This document shows, one piece after another, positions 44,505 through 53,580 of a stretch of DNA of 64,000 nucleotides (its first letter is position 1; each line of letters starts with the position of its first letter). Position numbers and translations under genes: made by a program. The DNA comes from Bombella saccharophila (GTDB lineage Bacteria > Pseudomonadota > Alphaproteobacteria > Acetobacterales > Acetobacteraceae): NCBI RefSeq assembly GCF_026385475.1, contig NZ_JANIDW010000002.1, positions 248,001-312,000 on the forward strand. Reading direction: 5' to 3'. The notes beneath the pieces are model-generated. The model searched no databases and was not told the origin of the DNA. It was given only the letters and a program-made list of their open reading frames with translations.

Positions 44505-45377
44505 TTAGGATGCTTTTTGGGCGGGAGCGTCTTTTGTGGGGCTGAGCATCCCTACGAGTCGTCCCAAAAGAGCGGGGAGTTCATCACGCGTGGCGATGAG
44601 GTCCACCATCCCATGGTCTTTGAGATATTCAGAGCGTTGGAAGCCTTCAGGCAACTCTTCACGCACTGTATCCCGAATCACACGCGGTCCTGCAAAGGCG
44701 ATGAGCGCATTAGGCTCGGCAATATGGATGTCTCCCAACATGGCAAAGGAGGCCGACACCCCGCCTGTTGTGGGGTTGGTAAAGACAACAAGATAGGGCA
44801 AGCCTGCCTCGCGCAGCATCTCCACCCCGATGGTGGTGCGGGGCATTTGCATGAGGCTGACAACCCCTTCCTGCATCCGCGCCCCACCAGAGGCTGTAAA
44901 GATGATGAGCGGGGCTTTTTGCAAGATAGCGAGGCGACATGCTGCGAGGAAGGCCTCCCCTAACGCGCTGCCCATCGTCCCGGCCATGAACTCAAAAGCC
45001 ATGACGGCAACAACGGCATCATGACCGCCAATTTTGCCATGTGCCACAAGGAGGGAGTCCTCCAAGTTGGATTTAGAACGCGCCGTTTTGAGGCGGTCTG
45101 TATAGCGTTTGGAATCGCGAAAATGCAGCGGGTCAGCAGGGACGGAGGGTAGCTCAATGGTGGTGTAATGGCCGTCATCAAAGGTCCATGCCATACGCTC
45201 ATGCGCCCCGGCGCGCATATGGTGCCCACAATGGGGGCAGACTTTCTTTTTGCGGGTAAGCTCCTTAGTGAGCATCATTTGCGAGCAAGATTCACAGTTG
45301 GTCCAGAGGTTATCTGGGACCTCCCTTTGCAGCAGGCTCCGTAATTTGGGACGGACATGTTCGGTCAGCCAGCTCAT
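44505..45377 (-). CDS. accD: acetyl-CoA carboxylase carboxyltransferase subunit beta
   Basis: A 290-residue carboxyltransferase subunit for malonyl-CoA synthesis. The zinc ribbon reads CESCSQMMLTKE then CPHCGHHM, four cysteines. The crotonase-like core has FTASGGARMQEGVVSLMQM and FTNPTTGGVSASFAMLGD. I start at 45377 (MSWLTEHV), the canonical N-terminus, although the frame extends eight codons further. It was probably part of an ancestral trpB-trpA-accD-folC group, now split by about 6 kb. Confidence 0.96.
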   Translation of the reverse strand: MSWLTEHVRPKLRSLLQREVPDNLWTNCESCSQMMLTKELTRKKKVCPHCGHHMRAGAHERMAWTFDDGHYTTIELPSVPADPLHFRDSKRYTDRLKTARSKSNLEDSLLVAHGKIGGHDAVVAVMAFEFMAGTMGSALGEAFLAACRLAILQKAPLIIFTASGGARMQEGVVSLMQMPRTTIGVEMLREAGLPYLVVFTNPTTGGVSASFAMLGDIHIAEPNALIAFAGPRVIRDTVREELPEGFQRSEYLKDHGMVDLIATRDELPALLGRLVGMLSPTKDAPAQKAS

Positions 45378-45545
45378 GGTATTCTGTTCACTCTCCAGCA
45401 ATGGTGCATCATTAGGGCCTATAAAGGCTGGGGGACTTTATCCGGGCTTGGGAAAAGATGCCAGCTTTCTCTTTGCACAAGGCGTATTTCTACGTTTTTA
45501 GAGCGGTCTTGTTAGTCATTTGTTTGTGAAAAGAGGCATACAGGG

Positions 45546-45560
45546 CCGTGCGAAACACGG
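45546..45560. promoter_or_regulatory. inverted repeat in the accD / decarboxylase intergenic region
   Basis: CCGTG-cgaaa-CACGG is followed directly by TATAAA (45561-45566), a possible -10 for the decarboxylase gene, and then by a partly similar ACCGTGAAGGCACG at 45569-45582. The placement suggests an operator. No regulator gene is adjacent. Confidence 0.35.
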
Positions 45561-45617
45561 TATAAAGACCGTGAAGGCACGATGTGCAAAAGATAATAGA
45601 CGAGAGGGGAGTCGGAC

Positions 45618-47321
45618 ATGCGTATGTTGATAGGGGATTATCTCATTCGCCGTTTGGCAGAGGCAGGCATTAGCCATCTTTTTGGTGTGCCAGGGGATTT
45701 TAATCTTTCCTTCTTAGAGCAGGTAGAGGCGGCTCCCTCTGTTAGCTTCGTTGGTAATTGTAATGAGCTTAACGCAGCTTACGCGGCTGATGGCTATGCC
45801 CGCACAGCAGGGCTTTGTGGGTTGGTCACCACCCTTGGGGTGGGGGACCTTGGGGCCATTAGCGGCATCGCTGGGGCTTATGCAGAGCGTGTGCCTTTTG
45901 TACATATTACGGGGATTCCCCCCCTGCATGCGGTGGAAAGCCGTGCCTTATTGCATCATACATTGGCTGATGGGGGTTATGGTAATATTGGCCGCTGCAT
46001 GGCTGAATATACAGTCGCACAAGCGCGCCTCACCCCAGCTAATGCTGTGGAGGAGATTGACCGTGTCCTCCAAGCCTGTTGGCGGGAGCGGCGGCCTGTC
46101 CATCTTCAGCTTCCTTCTGACATTACCCATTTAAGCATTGAGGTGCCCGATGCACCGCTTGTCTTGGAGGATTCACAAGGCGATGCGGAGCAAGTGGCCC
46201 TCGCAGCTGAGCATATTGCCACACGCCTTGCCGCAGCGCGTCATCCTGTTATGATTCTTGATGCTGATGTGGATCGTTTCGGCACGGCCTCTTTGGTGGC
46301 CGACTTAGCCGAACGAGGCGTCATTGCTTGTGTGGCCACGGCCCCTGCCAAAGCTGTGTTGGATGAGACCGCCCCTTATTATCTAGGTGGGTATGTGGGG
46401 GCTGCGAGTCGTCTTGATATAAGGGAGCTTGTCAGTCAATCCGATTGTGTGATTGGCCTTGGGCTACGCTTTACTGAGATTAATACGGGCTTTTTTACGC
46501 AGAAGATTCGGCCAGAGGCTTTTATTAATATCCTAGCCCATGAGGTAAGCCTTGCTGGGCGGTCTATCCCTGCTGCACCGATGGCAGCGGTGTTGAAGGC
46601 TTTATTAGCAAAACTCTCCCCTAGCACACGCACATTGCCCGCGCGCCCTGCGACAGGGGCAGCGAGTGCACCCGGGCAAGGGGATGATGCCCTCACCCAT
46701 GCGGCTCTTTGGCCCCGTGTGGCGGCCTTCTTGCGGGAAGGAGACGTGATTATTGGTGAGGCCGGGACAAGCAATACTGCCCTTTTGGGGACAGCCTTCC
46801 CCCAAAAGACGCGTTATATCGCCCAGCCCATATGGGGGGCGATTGGCTATACACTCCCCGCTTTATTTGGCTCTTATATGGGAAGCCCGGAACGGCGGCA
46901 TATTTTGTTCATCGGGGATGGGTCCTTTCAATTAACAGTGCAGGAGCTTTCTTCCATCCTCCGTCATGGGCAGAAGCCAATCATCTTCTTGCTTAATAAT
47001 AAGGGTTATACGATCGAGCGTCTCATCCTTGGGGAGCGGTCACGGTATAACGATATTGCAAATTGGCGTTATGCGGCTTTGCCTCATGCCTTCGACCGTG
47101 AGGATAAAGCTCTCTCCCTCGTAGTGGAGCGTGTGAGAGAGTTAGAGGATGCGCTCAAACAAGCAGAGCAGGCCGATAAAGCTGTGTTTATTGAGCTGAT
47201 TTTGCCAGAGATGGACGCGCCAGAGGCTCTCAAGAGGTTCGGCATAGCCGTGGCTGATTATGATTACGGCCCCACAGGCCCGCGCAATGCCAGCACGCAG
47301 ACACACGCACGGAAAGGATGA
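45618..47321 (+). CDS. ThDP-dependent 2-oxoacid decarboxylase (indolepyruvate/phenylpyruvate decarboxylase type)
   Basis: A 567-residue enzyme of the pyruvate decarboxylase family. Glu50 (NCNELNAAYAADGYAR), His113-His114 (LLHHTLADG), the ThDP motif GDGS at 433 through NN at 460-461, and Glu467 (KGYTIE) align with the catalytic residues of Zymomonas PDC. The segment IWGAIGYTLPALFG resembles indolepyruvate decarboxylases (WGSIGYTL) rather than pyruvate decarboxylase (WGHIGWS). The neighbour is an aromatic aminotransferase, so an indolepyruvate or phenylpyruvate substrate is likely. A ribosome site GAGGGGAG is 8 bases upstream. Confidence 0.85.
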   Translation: MRMLIGDYLIRRLAEAGISHLFGVPGDFNLSFLEQVEAAPSVSFVGNCNELNAAYAADGYARTAGLCGLVTTLGVGDLGAISGIAGAYAERVPFVHITGIPPLHAVESRALLHHTLADGGYGNIGRCMAEYTVAQARLTPANAVEEIDRVLQACWRERRPVHLQLPSDITHLSIEVPDAPLVLEDSQGDAEQVALAAEHIATRLAAARHPVMILDADVDRFGTASLVADLAERGVIACVATAPAKAVLDETAPYYLGGYVGAASRLDIRELVSQSDCVIGLGLRFTEINTGFFTQKIRPEAFINILAHEVSLAGRSIPAAPMAAVLKALLAKLSPSTRTLPARPATGAASAPGQGDDALTHAALWPRVAAFLREGDVIIGEAGTSNTALLGTAFPQKTRYIAQPIWGAIGYTLPALFGSYMGSPERRHILFIGDGSFQLTVQELSSILRHGQKPIIFLLNNKGYTIERLILGERSRYNDIANWRYAALPHAFDREDKALSLVVERVRELEDALKQAEQADKAVFIELILPEMDAPEALKRFGIAVADYDYGPTGPRNASTQTHARKG

Positions 47322-47330
47322 GCCACGCTT

Positions 47331-48536
47331 ATGTTTCACTCTGTTGAGCAATCGCCGGGAGACCCGATTCTTTCTCTTGTGGAAGATTTTAAGCGGGATA
47401 AGCGGGCGGAGAAGGTCAATCTCAGCATTGGGCTGTATTATGATGAGGCGGGGCAGGTCCCTCAATTAGCGTGCATCCGTAAAGCTTATGAGCGGTTGGC
47501 AAATACATGGGATAAGCCGGAGCTTTACCTCCCGATGGAGGGCCTCGCCTCTTATCGGCAGGCTGTGCAACATATGTTGTTCGGTGAGGAGAGCGAGGCT
47601 GTAAAAGCGGGGCGTATTGCCACAGTCCAAACTCTTGGCGGCTCTGGGGCGTTAAAAATTGGTGCGGATTTTTTGCATCGTTATTTTCCCCAAGCTGACC
47701 TATGGGTGAGCCGCCCTACATGGGAGAATCATATCGCCATCTTTGCTGGGGCGGGCTTTACAACGCATGAATATCCTTATTTCGACCCCAAAACAGGCGG
47801 GGTAGATTTTGAGGCGATGTGCGCATGTATCCGGCAGATTCCGGCTGGGGACGTGGTTTTGTTGCACCCTTGTTGCCATAACCCCACCGGTGCAGACCTT
47901 AGCGAGGCCCAATGGGATGCGCTGATTCCTTTGTTGAAGGAGCGGCGGTTAGTCCCTTTCCTCGACCTTGCTTACCAAGGGTTAGGCAGTACGTTAGAGG
48001 CAGATGTGTATGCTGCCCGGGCGATGGTGAAAGCTGGGATGACGTTTTTGCTGAGCAACTCATTCTCTAAAGTGTTTTCCCTTTATGGGGACCGGATTGG
48101 GGCTTTGTCGGTCGTCTGTCAGGATAAAGAAACGGCGGAGCGGGTGCTAAGCCAGCTAAAGGTAACGGTACGGCGTAATTATTCCAGCCCGCCAGTCCGA
48201 GGGGCGCAGCTTGTTAATATCGTGCTGAATGATAAAGAGCTGGCCCGCCTCTGGCGGGAGGAAGTTGCCGCTATGGGCGCGCGCATCCGCACAATGCGCC
48301 AGAGCTTACATACCCAGCTTTCCGCCCGTTTACCGGGGCAGGACTTCCAGTATCTTTTGGCGCAGCGCGGTATGTTTAGCATGATGAAGCTAACCCCCGC
48401 CCAAGCAGACCGTTTACGCGAGGAATATGGCGTTTACATCTTGCGGAGTGGCCGCGTCTGCATGGCCGGGCTGAATGAGCAGAACCTCCCGCCTGTGGTC
48501 AATGCCCTTGCGGCGGTTTTTTCCACCAGCGCGTAA
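47331..48536 (+). CDS. tyrB: aromatic amino acid aminotransferase
   Basis: A 401-residue class I aminotransferase of the aspartate/tyrosine type. Lys247 in SNSFSKVFSLYGDRIGAL binds PLP; Asn184 sits in PCCHNPTGADL and DLAYQGLG is the usual pyridine-contact block. It begins 9 bases after the decarboxylase gene, so both are made together: transamination of Trp/Phe/Tyr to the oxoacid followed by decarboxylation to the aldehyde. TyrB-type rather than AspC-type specificity is inferred from that context. Confidence 0.88.
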   Translation: MFHSVEQSPGDPILSLVEDFKRDKRAEKVNLSIGLYYDEAGQVPQLACIRKAYERLANTWDKPELYLPMEGLASYRQAVQHMLFGEESEAVKAGRIATVQTLGGSGALKIGADFLHRYFPQADLWVSRPTWENHIAIFAGAGFTTHEYPYFDPKTGGVDFEAMCACIRQIPAGDVVLLHPCCHNPTGADLSEAQWDALIPLLKERRLVPFLDLAYQGLGSTLEADVYAARAMVKAGMTFLLSNSFSKVFSLYGDRIGALSVVCQDKETAERVLSQLKVTVRRNYSSPPVRGAQLVNIVLNDKELARLWREEVAAMGARIRTMRQSLHTQLSARLPGQDFQYLLAQRGMFSMMKLTPAQADRLREEYGVYILRSGRVCMAGLNEQNLPPVVNALAAVFSTSA

Positions 48537-48552
48537 AGCAAGTGCGTAAGGG

Positions 48553-48581
48553 AAAAGGGCCTCGTTAAAGAGGCCCTTTTT
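48553..48581. terminator. bidirectional terminator between tyrB and copA
   Basis: AAAAGGGCCTC and GAGGCCCTTTTT arms around GTTAAA, with T-runs on both strands. The copA stop codon lies inside the hairpin. Confidence 0.9.
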
Positions 48582-50856
48582 CAAAGGTTTTACGTTTGGA
48601 TTTATGGGCCTGTTCGGGCAAGAAGGGTGGGGCGAAACGGAGCCGGATAGCGTTACCAAGAACAAACAGGCTAGAGAACGCCATGGCCCCCGCGGCGAAG
48701 GCTGGGGAGAGCATGATATGGGCCAGCGGATATAAGGCCCCGGCTGCGAGGGGAATAAGCACGATATTGTAAATAAAAGCCCAAAAGAGATTCTGCCGGA
48801 TGACCTTCATGGTCGAGCGTGAGAGCGTGATGGCGTCAGGGACACTCATCAGGCTATCGCGGGTGAGGACGAGGTCAGCAGCCTCAATGGCGATGTCTGT
48901 CCCGTGGCTGATGGCAAGCCCAGTATCGGCTAAGGCGAGGGCGGGGGCATCGTTAATGCCATCCCCTACAAAGGTAACCGGCCCATGCAGCTTTTGTAGC
49001 GTCTGTATGGTAGCACCTTTCTCCTCTGGCATAACATGCGCGATGACATCTTCAATCCCCGCTTGTTGGGCGATGGAACGGGCTGTGGCTTCAATATCCC
49101 CGGTAATCATGACGGTACGGATATGCGCGTTCTTCAGTGCGGCGATGGCTGCGGCGGCAGAGGGGCGGATAGGGTCGGCAATCGCCATTAAGGCGATGAT
49201 GCGGCCTTTATAGGCCATATAAAGGGGAGACGTCCCCTTCTGGCTTAGCGTGTCAGCCAAGCGGTTTGCCTCGGCGGAATAATGACCGAGTGACTTCATA
49301 TAGGCATGGTTGCCAAGATGGATGTGATGGCCTGCCTCATCTTGCGCTTCAATCCCCAACCCGGTGAGGGTGCTGACATAACGAACAGGCGGCAGCGTTA
49401 CAGCCCGCTCCTCCGCGGCTTGGGTAATCGCCCGGGCCAAAGGATGGTCGGAATGTCGCTCCACAGCCGCAGCGAGGGCGAGGAGTGCTTCCTCCGTTAG
49501 TGTATCATCAAGGCGGTAGATGTCCGTAAGATGAGGTTGGCCTTTGGTGAGGGTGCCTGTTTTATCAAAAGCAACAAGGCGTGTATGGCCGAGGGATTGC
49601 AGGGCCTCGCCTTTGCGAAAGAGGATGCCTATCTCCGCGCCTTTACCCGTTGCCACCATGATGGCCGTAGGGGTCGCAAGCCCCATCGCGCAAGGGCAAG
49701 CGGCAATGAGGACGGCAATAGCGTTGGTAAGAGCATAGATAAAGGAGGGGGCAGGCCCTATGATGAGCCATAATAGGAAGGTCAGCCCAGCAATGGCGAT
49801 AATAACGGGCACAAACCAGAGAATGACCTTATCCACTAAGGATTGAATAGGGAGTTTGCTGCCCTGTGCATGCTCCACCATGCTGATGATGCGCGCCAGA
49901 ACAGTATCAGCCCCCGTGGCTGTGGCCTGAATGGTCAATGCGCCTTCTTGGTTTAGCGTCCCCCCAATGATGGTCTCACCCACACCGCGTGGGGTGGGGA
50001 GGGCCTCGCCTGTCAGCATGGATTCATCAAGATGGCTTTTGCCTTCCAAAATGACGCCATCCAGCGGTACGCGTTCCCCGGGGCGGATGAGGAGCTGATC
50101 TCCCGGCTTTATCTGCGCGATGGGGACATCATGCCCCCCTCCATTATGGAGGAGATGTGCCTCTTGGGGTTGGAGGCAGATGAGTTTTTCTAACGCGGCG
50201 GAGGTACGGCCTTTCGCGCGGGCCTCTAACATACGGCCAAGCAGGACGAGCGTGATGATGCCTAAAATAGCATCAAAATAGAGATGCTGTGTTTCTGCGG
50301 GTAATAGGGCAGAGGCAAAGACAACAAGGCTGGAATAAAGATAAGCTGCCCCCGTACCGAGGGCAACGAGAGTGTTCATCGTTGGGGTGCGGTGGAGCAG
50401 CGCGGGGAGGCCGGTCCGATAAAATTGTCGCCCCGGCCCGATGAGGGCGAGTGTGGCAAACACCCATTGCAGCCAAGGCCGCCACCCTACAGGGATAAAG
50501 CCAAAGCCGTGACCCATACCCATAAATAAGATGAGCAACCAAAGGATGACCGCATGTAATAAATCGTGCCGGAGCGCGCGCGTTTGGGCCTCACGATGTG
50601 TTTTGCGGTCTTGTATTGTACGATGCGCCTCTTGTTGGATGAGCGGTGCCGCCCCAAACCCAACAGTCTTGACGGCCCCGATGAGAGCCTCCTGAGAGGC
50701 TGTGCCTGTAATCTGAGCCTGTTGTGTTGCGAGATTTACATGAGCATCCGTTACGCCCGGTACAGCGTGTAAAGCTTTTTCTACCCGTGCGGAGCAGGAT
50801 GCGCAGCTCATACCCTCAATAAGAAGTGTGCGTGATGATGGGGAGGATGTAGGCAC
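48565..50856 (-). CDS. copA: copper-translocating P1B-type ATPase
   Basis: A 763-residue Cu(I) export pump. One N-terminal heavy-metal domain with Cys18 and Cys21 (GMSCASC), eight predicted helices, the CPC membrane motif (AACPCAMGLATPTAIMV), the phosphorylation site DKTGTLTKGQ, TGE in the actuator domain (LTGEALP), the HP motif (SDHPLARAI) and GDGINDAPAL. It starts with GTG, 6 bases after AGGAGG. The gene stands alone, divergent from a small membrane protein gene. Confidence 0.93.
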   Translation of the reverse strand: MPTSSPSSRTLLIEGMSCASCSARVEKALHAVPGVTDAHVNLATQQAQITGTASQEALIGAVKTVGFGAAPLIQQEAHRTIQDRKTHREAQTRALRHDLLHAVILWLLILFMGMGHGFGFIPVGWRPWLQWVFATLALIGPGRQFYRTGLPALLHRTPTMNTLVALGTGAAYLYSSLVVFASALLPAETQHLYFDAILGIITLVLLGRMLEARAKGRTSAALEKLICLQPQEAHLLHNGGGHDVPIAQIKPGDQLLIRPGERVPLDGVILEGKSHLDESMLTGEALPTPRGVGETIIGGTLNQEGALTIQATATGADTVLARIISMVEHAQGSKLPIQSLVDKVILWFVPVIIAIAGLTFLLWLIIGPAPSFIYALTNAIAVLIAACPCAMGLATPTAIMVATGKGAEIGILFRKGEALQSLGHTRLVAFDKTGTLTKGQPHLTDIYRLDDTLTEEALLALAAAVERHSDHPLARAITQAAEERAVTLPPVRYVSTLTGLGIEAQDEAGHHIHLGNHAYMKSLGHYSAEANRLADTLSQKGTSPLYMAYKGRIIALMAIADPIRPSAAAAIAALKNAHIRTVMITGDIEATARSIAQQAGIEDVIAHVMPEEKGATIQTLQKLHGPVTFVGDGINDAPALALADTGLAISHGTDIAIEAADLVLTRDSLMSVPDAITLSRSTMKVIRQNLFWAFIYNIVLIPLAAGALYPLAHIMLSPAFAAGAMAFSSLFVLGNAIRLRFAPPFLPEQAHKSKRKTFEKGPL

Positions 50857-51050
50857 GCAGGGCCTCCTAAGAGTGAGGGAGATCTATGATGATACAGCTT
50901 ATGATAAAGTGTCGTGTAAAGGGGCAAAAGCCCCCTTTTAGAATATGTTAAGGTGAGTTGGTCACTTTTGCACGACATATGCAGAAAAAAGAACTCTCCC
51001 ATGAGATCACCCCCCCTTATTCTTTATGATGAGGGTGTTATGTTTACCAA

Positions 51051-51097
51051 ATGTCAGTATTTTTCTGACGAAACTATAAGATTCAATCTGCAGATTG
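51051..51097 (+). promoter_or_regulatory. promoter with palindrome for the small membrane protein
   Basis: ATGTCA (51051-51056), 18 bases, TATAAG (51075-51080). A perfect 14-base palindrome CAATCTGCAGATTG (51084-51097) starts 4 bases after the -10 and covers the expected transcription start. A GTCAG/CTGAC repeat lies in the spacer. This is the layout of a repressor-controlled promoter. Confidence 0.5.
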
Positions 51098-51146
51098 CCT
51101 TTCATAATGGAAGAGGACGAAGCAGGTTTTGAAGGAGGGGAAACCC

Positions 51147-51413
51147 ATGGCAGACGCTCTTAATGTCGATGCGCTTAAAACAAAAGCAGAGCAGACCCTT
51201 AACAAGGCTGGGAATGCTGTTGATACAGATGCGCTAAAAGCTAAAGCACATGAGCAAGCACGTCAGGCACAGCATGCTTTTAATGAGCTGAATAACGAGT
51301 TGAAGCAGCCTAAAGGCCGTTGCCAATGTGTTGGCCATACGCTGCTTTGGGGCGGTATCATCGTTGCTGCTCTAGCTGGCCTTTGCGCCATCGGCCGCTG
51401 GCTGAAGAAGTAA
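51147..51413 (+). CDS. small single-pass membrane protein, function unknown
   Basis: An 88-residue protein. I start at 51147 (MADALNV), 8 bases after AAGGAGG. Residues 1-50 are a polar helical region with two similar units, DALKTKAEQTLNKAG and DALKAKAHEQARQA. Then comes a short CQCVGH motif and one transmembrane helix (about 65-83) ending RWLKK. I recognise no family. The paired Cys and His near the membrane, and its place beside copA, would fit a metal-related role, but the genes are divergent and this is speculation. Confidence 0.7.
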   Translation: MADALNVDALKTKAEQTLNKAGNAVDTDALKAKAHEQARQAQHAFNELNNELKQPKGRCQCVGHTLLWGGIIVAALAGLCAIGRWLKK

Positions 51414-51454
51414 GCTTATATCATCACGCTTTGTTATAGCATAAAGCATGATGC

Positions 51455-51484
51455 CCCCGGCCTTCCTACAGGCCGGGGTTTTTT
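51455..51484. terminator. terminator after the small membrane protein gene
   Basis: Perfect arms CCCCGGCC and GGCCGGGG around TTCCTACA, followed by six T's. It also lies just beyond the trpA 3' end on the other strand. Confidence 0.9.
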
Positions 51485-51489
51485 GTGGC

Positions 51490-52305
51490 CTATCCCCGCA
51501 CGGCCTTTGCTAGGGAGCGGATTTTCTCCAAAGCGGTGGGGAGGCTTGCTGCAGTGGCGCGGCCTTGCTCATCATAGGTGGCGGCCATCTCTTTGATAAT
51601 GGCGGAGGCCACAACGGCCCCATTGCTAATGCGTGAGGCTGTGCGGGCTTGCTCTGGCGTGGTGATGCCAAAGCCTGCCACAATAGGGAGGTCCGTTGCG
51701 CCGCGGAGGCGTGCCATTGCGGCCTTTAGCTGCTCCTCTGTAGCACTGCGCGTGCCGGTAATGCCGGTGATGCTCACATAATATACAAAGCCGCTGGCGT
51801 CTTTCAGAATGGTTTTGAGCCGCTCATCAGGCGTTGTAGGGGCCGTGAGGGTGATGATGTCCAGCCCTTCCGCCTTGGCATAGGGGGCGAGCTCTTCAAC
51901 TTCTTCAGGGGGTAAATCTACGATGATAAGCCCATCCACACCGGCTTGATGCGCGTCTTTGCAAAAACGCTCTACCCCGTAATGGTTGATGGGATTGTAA
52001 TAGCCCATGAGAATAATGGGCGTATGGTCATCACCTTGGCGGAATTGGTGGATAAGCTCTAACACACCCTTGAGAGTCGCCCCAGCTTTAAGGCCGCGTT
52101 GGGCGGCGAGTTGGATGGTTGGGCCATCTGCCGAAGGGTCGGAGAAAGGCACGCCAACTTCGATGAGGTCCGCCCCGGCTTCGGGCATTTGGCGCAGCAG
52201 GGCAAGGGAGGTTTCGTAATCAGGGTCGAACGCTTCTAGATAGGGGAGTAAGGCCCCGCGTCCTTCTGCTTTTAGGCGGTCAAAACAGGCTTTGATGCGG
52301 CTCAT
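51490..52305 (-). CDS. trpA: tryptophan synthase alpha chain
   Basis: A 271-residue TIM barrel that cleaves indole-3-glycerol phosphate. The catalytic Glu is in ADLIEVGVPFSDPSADGPTIQ and the Asp in DGLIIVDLPPEE; the phosphate loop GFGITTPEQA is intact. It follows trpB by 11 bases with AAGGAGAG upstream of the ATG. Confidence 0.97.
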   Translation of the reverse strand: MSRIKACFDRLKAEGRGALLPYLEAFDPDYETSLALLRQMPEAGADLIEVGVPFSDPSADGPTIQLAAQRGLKAGATLKGVLELIHQFRQGDDHTPIILMGYYNPINHYGVERFCKDAHQAGVDGLIIVDLPPEEVEELAPYAKAEGLDIITLTAPTTPDERLKTILKDASGFVYYVSITGITGTRSATEEQLKAAMARLRGATDLPIVAGFGITTPEQARTASRISNGAVVASAIIKEMAATYDEQGRATAASLPTALEKIRSLAKAVRG

Positions 52306-52316
52306 AATGGCTCTCC

Positions 52317-53549
52317 TTACAATTTTACGCCGAGATGGGCCGCAACAGTGGGAACATCCTTATCCCCCCGGCCGGATAGATTAACGATGATGGTTTGGCT
52401 CTTCTCCATCTTGGGGGCCATGACAATGGCATGGGCTACTGCATGGGCACTCTCTAAGGCGGGGATAATGCCCTCCAGCTTTGTAAGGGTTTGGAAGGCC
52501 TCCAGAGCTTGCTGGTCTGTAGCACTGACGTAGTTCACCCGGCCAATATCATGAAGCCATGAATGTTCTGGCCCGATGCCCGGATAATCCAGCCCCGCGC
52601 TGATGGAGTGGGCTTCTGTAATTTGCCCGTGATCATCTTGTAGTAGATAGGTACGGTTGCCATGCAGCACACCGGGCGTACCGCGGGCGATAGAGGCCGC
52701 TGTTTTACCGCTATCTAGCCCCAAGCCTGCGGCCTCCACGCCATAAAGGGGGACCTCTGCATCATCAAGAAAGGGATGGAAAATCCCCATCGCGTTAGAC
52801 CCGCCCCCAATGGCAGCGATAACGGCATCGGGCAAGCGGCCTGTTTGCTCCTGTATTTGCTCACGCGCTTCTGTCCCGATGACGGATTGGAAGTCCCTCA
52901 CCATAGCCGGATAAGGGTGAGGCCCCGCGACCGTGCCGACAAGGAAGTAAGTGTTCGCTACATTAGCCACCCAATCGCGCATGGCTTCATTCATAGCGTC
53001 TTTTAAGGTGCCGGCCCCGGCTGTAACGGGGTGGACTTTAGCCCCCAGTAGATGCATGCGAAAGACATTGGGTTTTTGCCGTTCTACATCGGTGGCACCC
53101 ATATAGATTTCACATTCCAACCCAAAGAGGGCGCAGACAGTGGCTGTGGCCACACCATGTTGCCCAGCCCCGGTCTCTGCCACAATGCGGGTTTTGCCCA
53201 TACGGCGGGCAAGGAGAATCTGGCCCATCACATTATTGAGCTTGTGGGAGCCTGTATGGTTGAGCTCTTCCCGCTTGAGGTAAATCTGCGCGCCGCCGAG
53301 TGTCTCGCTCAGCCGTTTAGCGTGCCAGAGCGGGCTAGGGCGGCCAACATAATGGCGGAGGTAATAATCTAACTCGTTTTGGAAGGCCGGGTCTGTTTTG
53401 GCGTGAGCATAGGCTTTTTCCAACTCTAGCATGAGGGGCATGAGGGTTTCTGCGACAAAACGCCCCCCATGAATCCCGAAATGCCCGCGTTCATCTGGCC
53501 CGGTGCGGAGGGAGTTAAGCTGGCTGGTGATGGGTGTGTTTGTAGGCAT
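52317..53549 (-). CDS. trpB: tryptophan synthase beta chain
   Basis: A 410-residue PLP enzyme that condenses indole with serine. Blocks: [13 protein letters not shown] at the N-terminus, the PLP lysine in [27 protein letters not shown] and [13 protein letters not shown]. It starts 31 bases after the sucA stop, an unusual upstream neighbour, where trpF would be expected in many relatives. Confidence 0.97.
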   Translation of the reverse strand: MPTNTPITSQLNSLRTGPDERGHFGIHGGRFVAETLMPLMLELEKAYAHAKTDPAFQNELDYYLRHYVGRPSPLWHAKRLSETLGGAQIYLKREELNHTGSHKLNNVMGQILLARRMGKTRIVAETGAGQHGVATATVCALFGLECEIYMGATDVERQKPNVFRMHLLGAKVHPVTAGAGTLKDAMNEAMRDWVANVANTYFLVGTVAGPHPYPAMVRDFQSVIGTEAREQIQEQTGRLPDAVIAAIGGGSNAMGIFHPFLDDAEVPLYGVEAAGLGLDSGKTAASIARGTPGVLHGNRTYLLQDDHGQITEAHSISAGLDYPGIGPEHSWLHDIGRVNYVSATDQQALEAFQTLTKLEGIIPALESAHAVAHAIVMAPKMEKSQTIIVNLSGRGDKDVPTVAAHLGVKL

Positions 53550-53580
53550 GATATGTATCTTTGCGTTGTGAAAAGAGGGA

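Noticed and set aside
45618-47321. Classical pyruvate decarboxylase of the Zymomonas/Acetobacter type
   Set aside because: Catalytic residues are shared, but the WGAIGYTL segment and the aminotransferase neighbour favour an indolepyruvate/phenylpyruvate enzyme. Pyruvate is not excluded.
50880-50945. Possible MerR/CueR-type promoter for copA (TTTACA with a 20-base spacer to TATCAT)
   Set aside because: The spacer dyad is poor and shows none of the CCTTCC/GGAAGG-like halves expected for copper regulators. Regulation of copA cannot be read from sequence.
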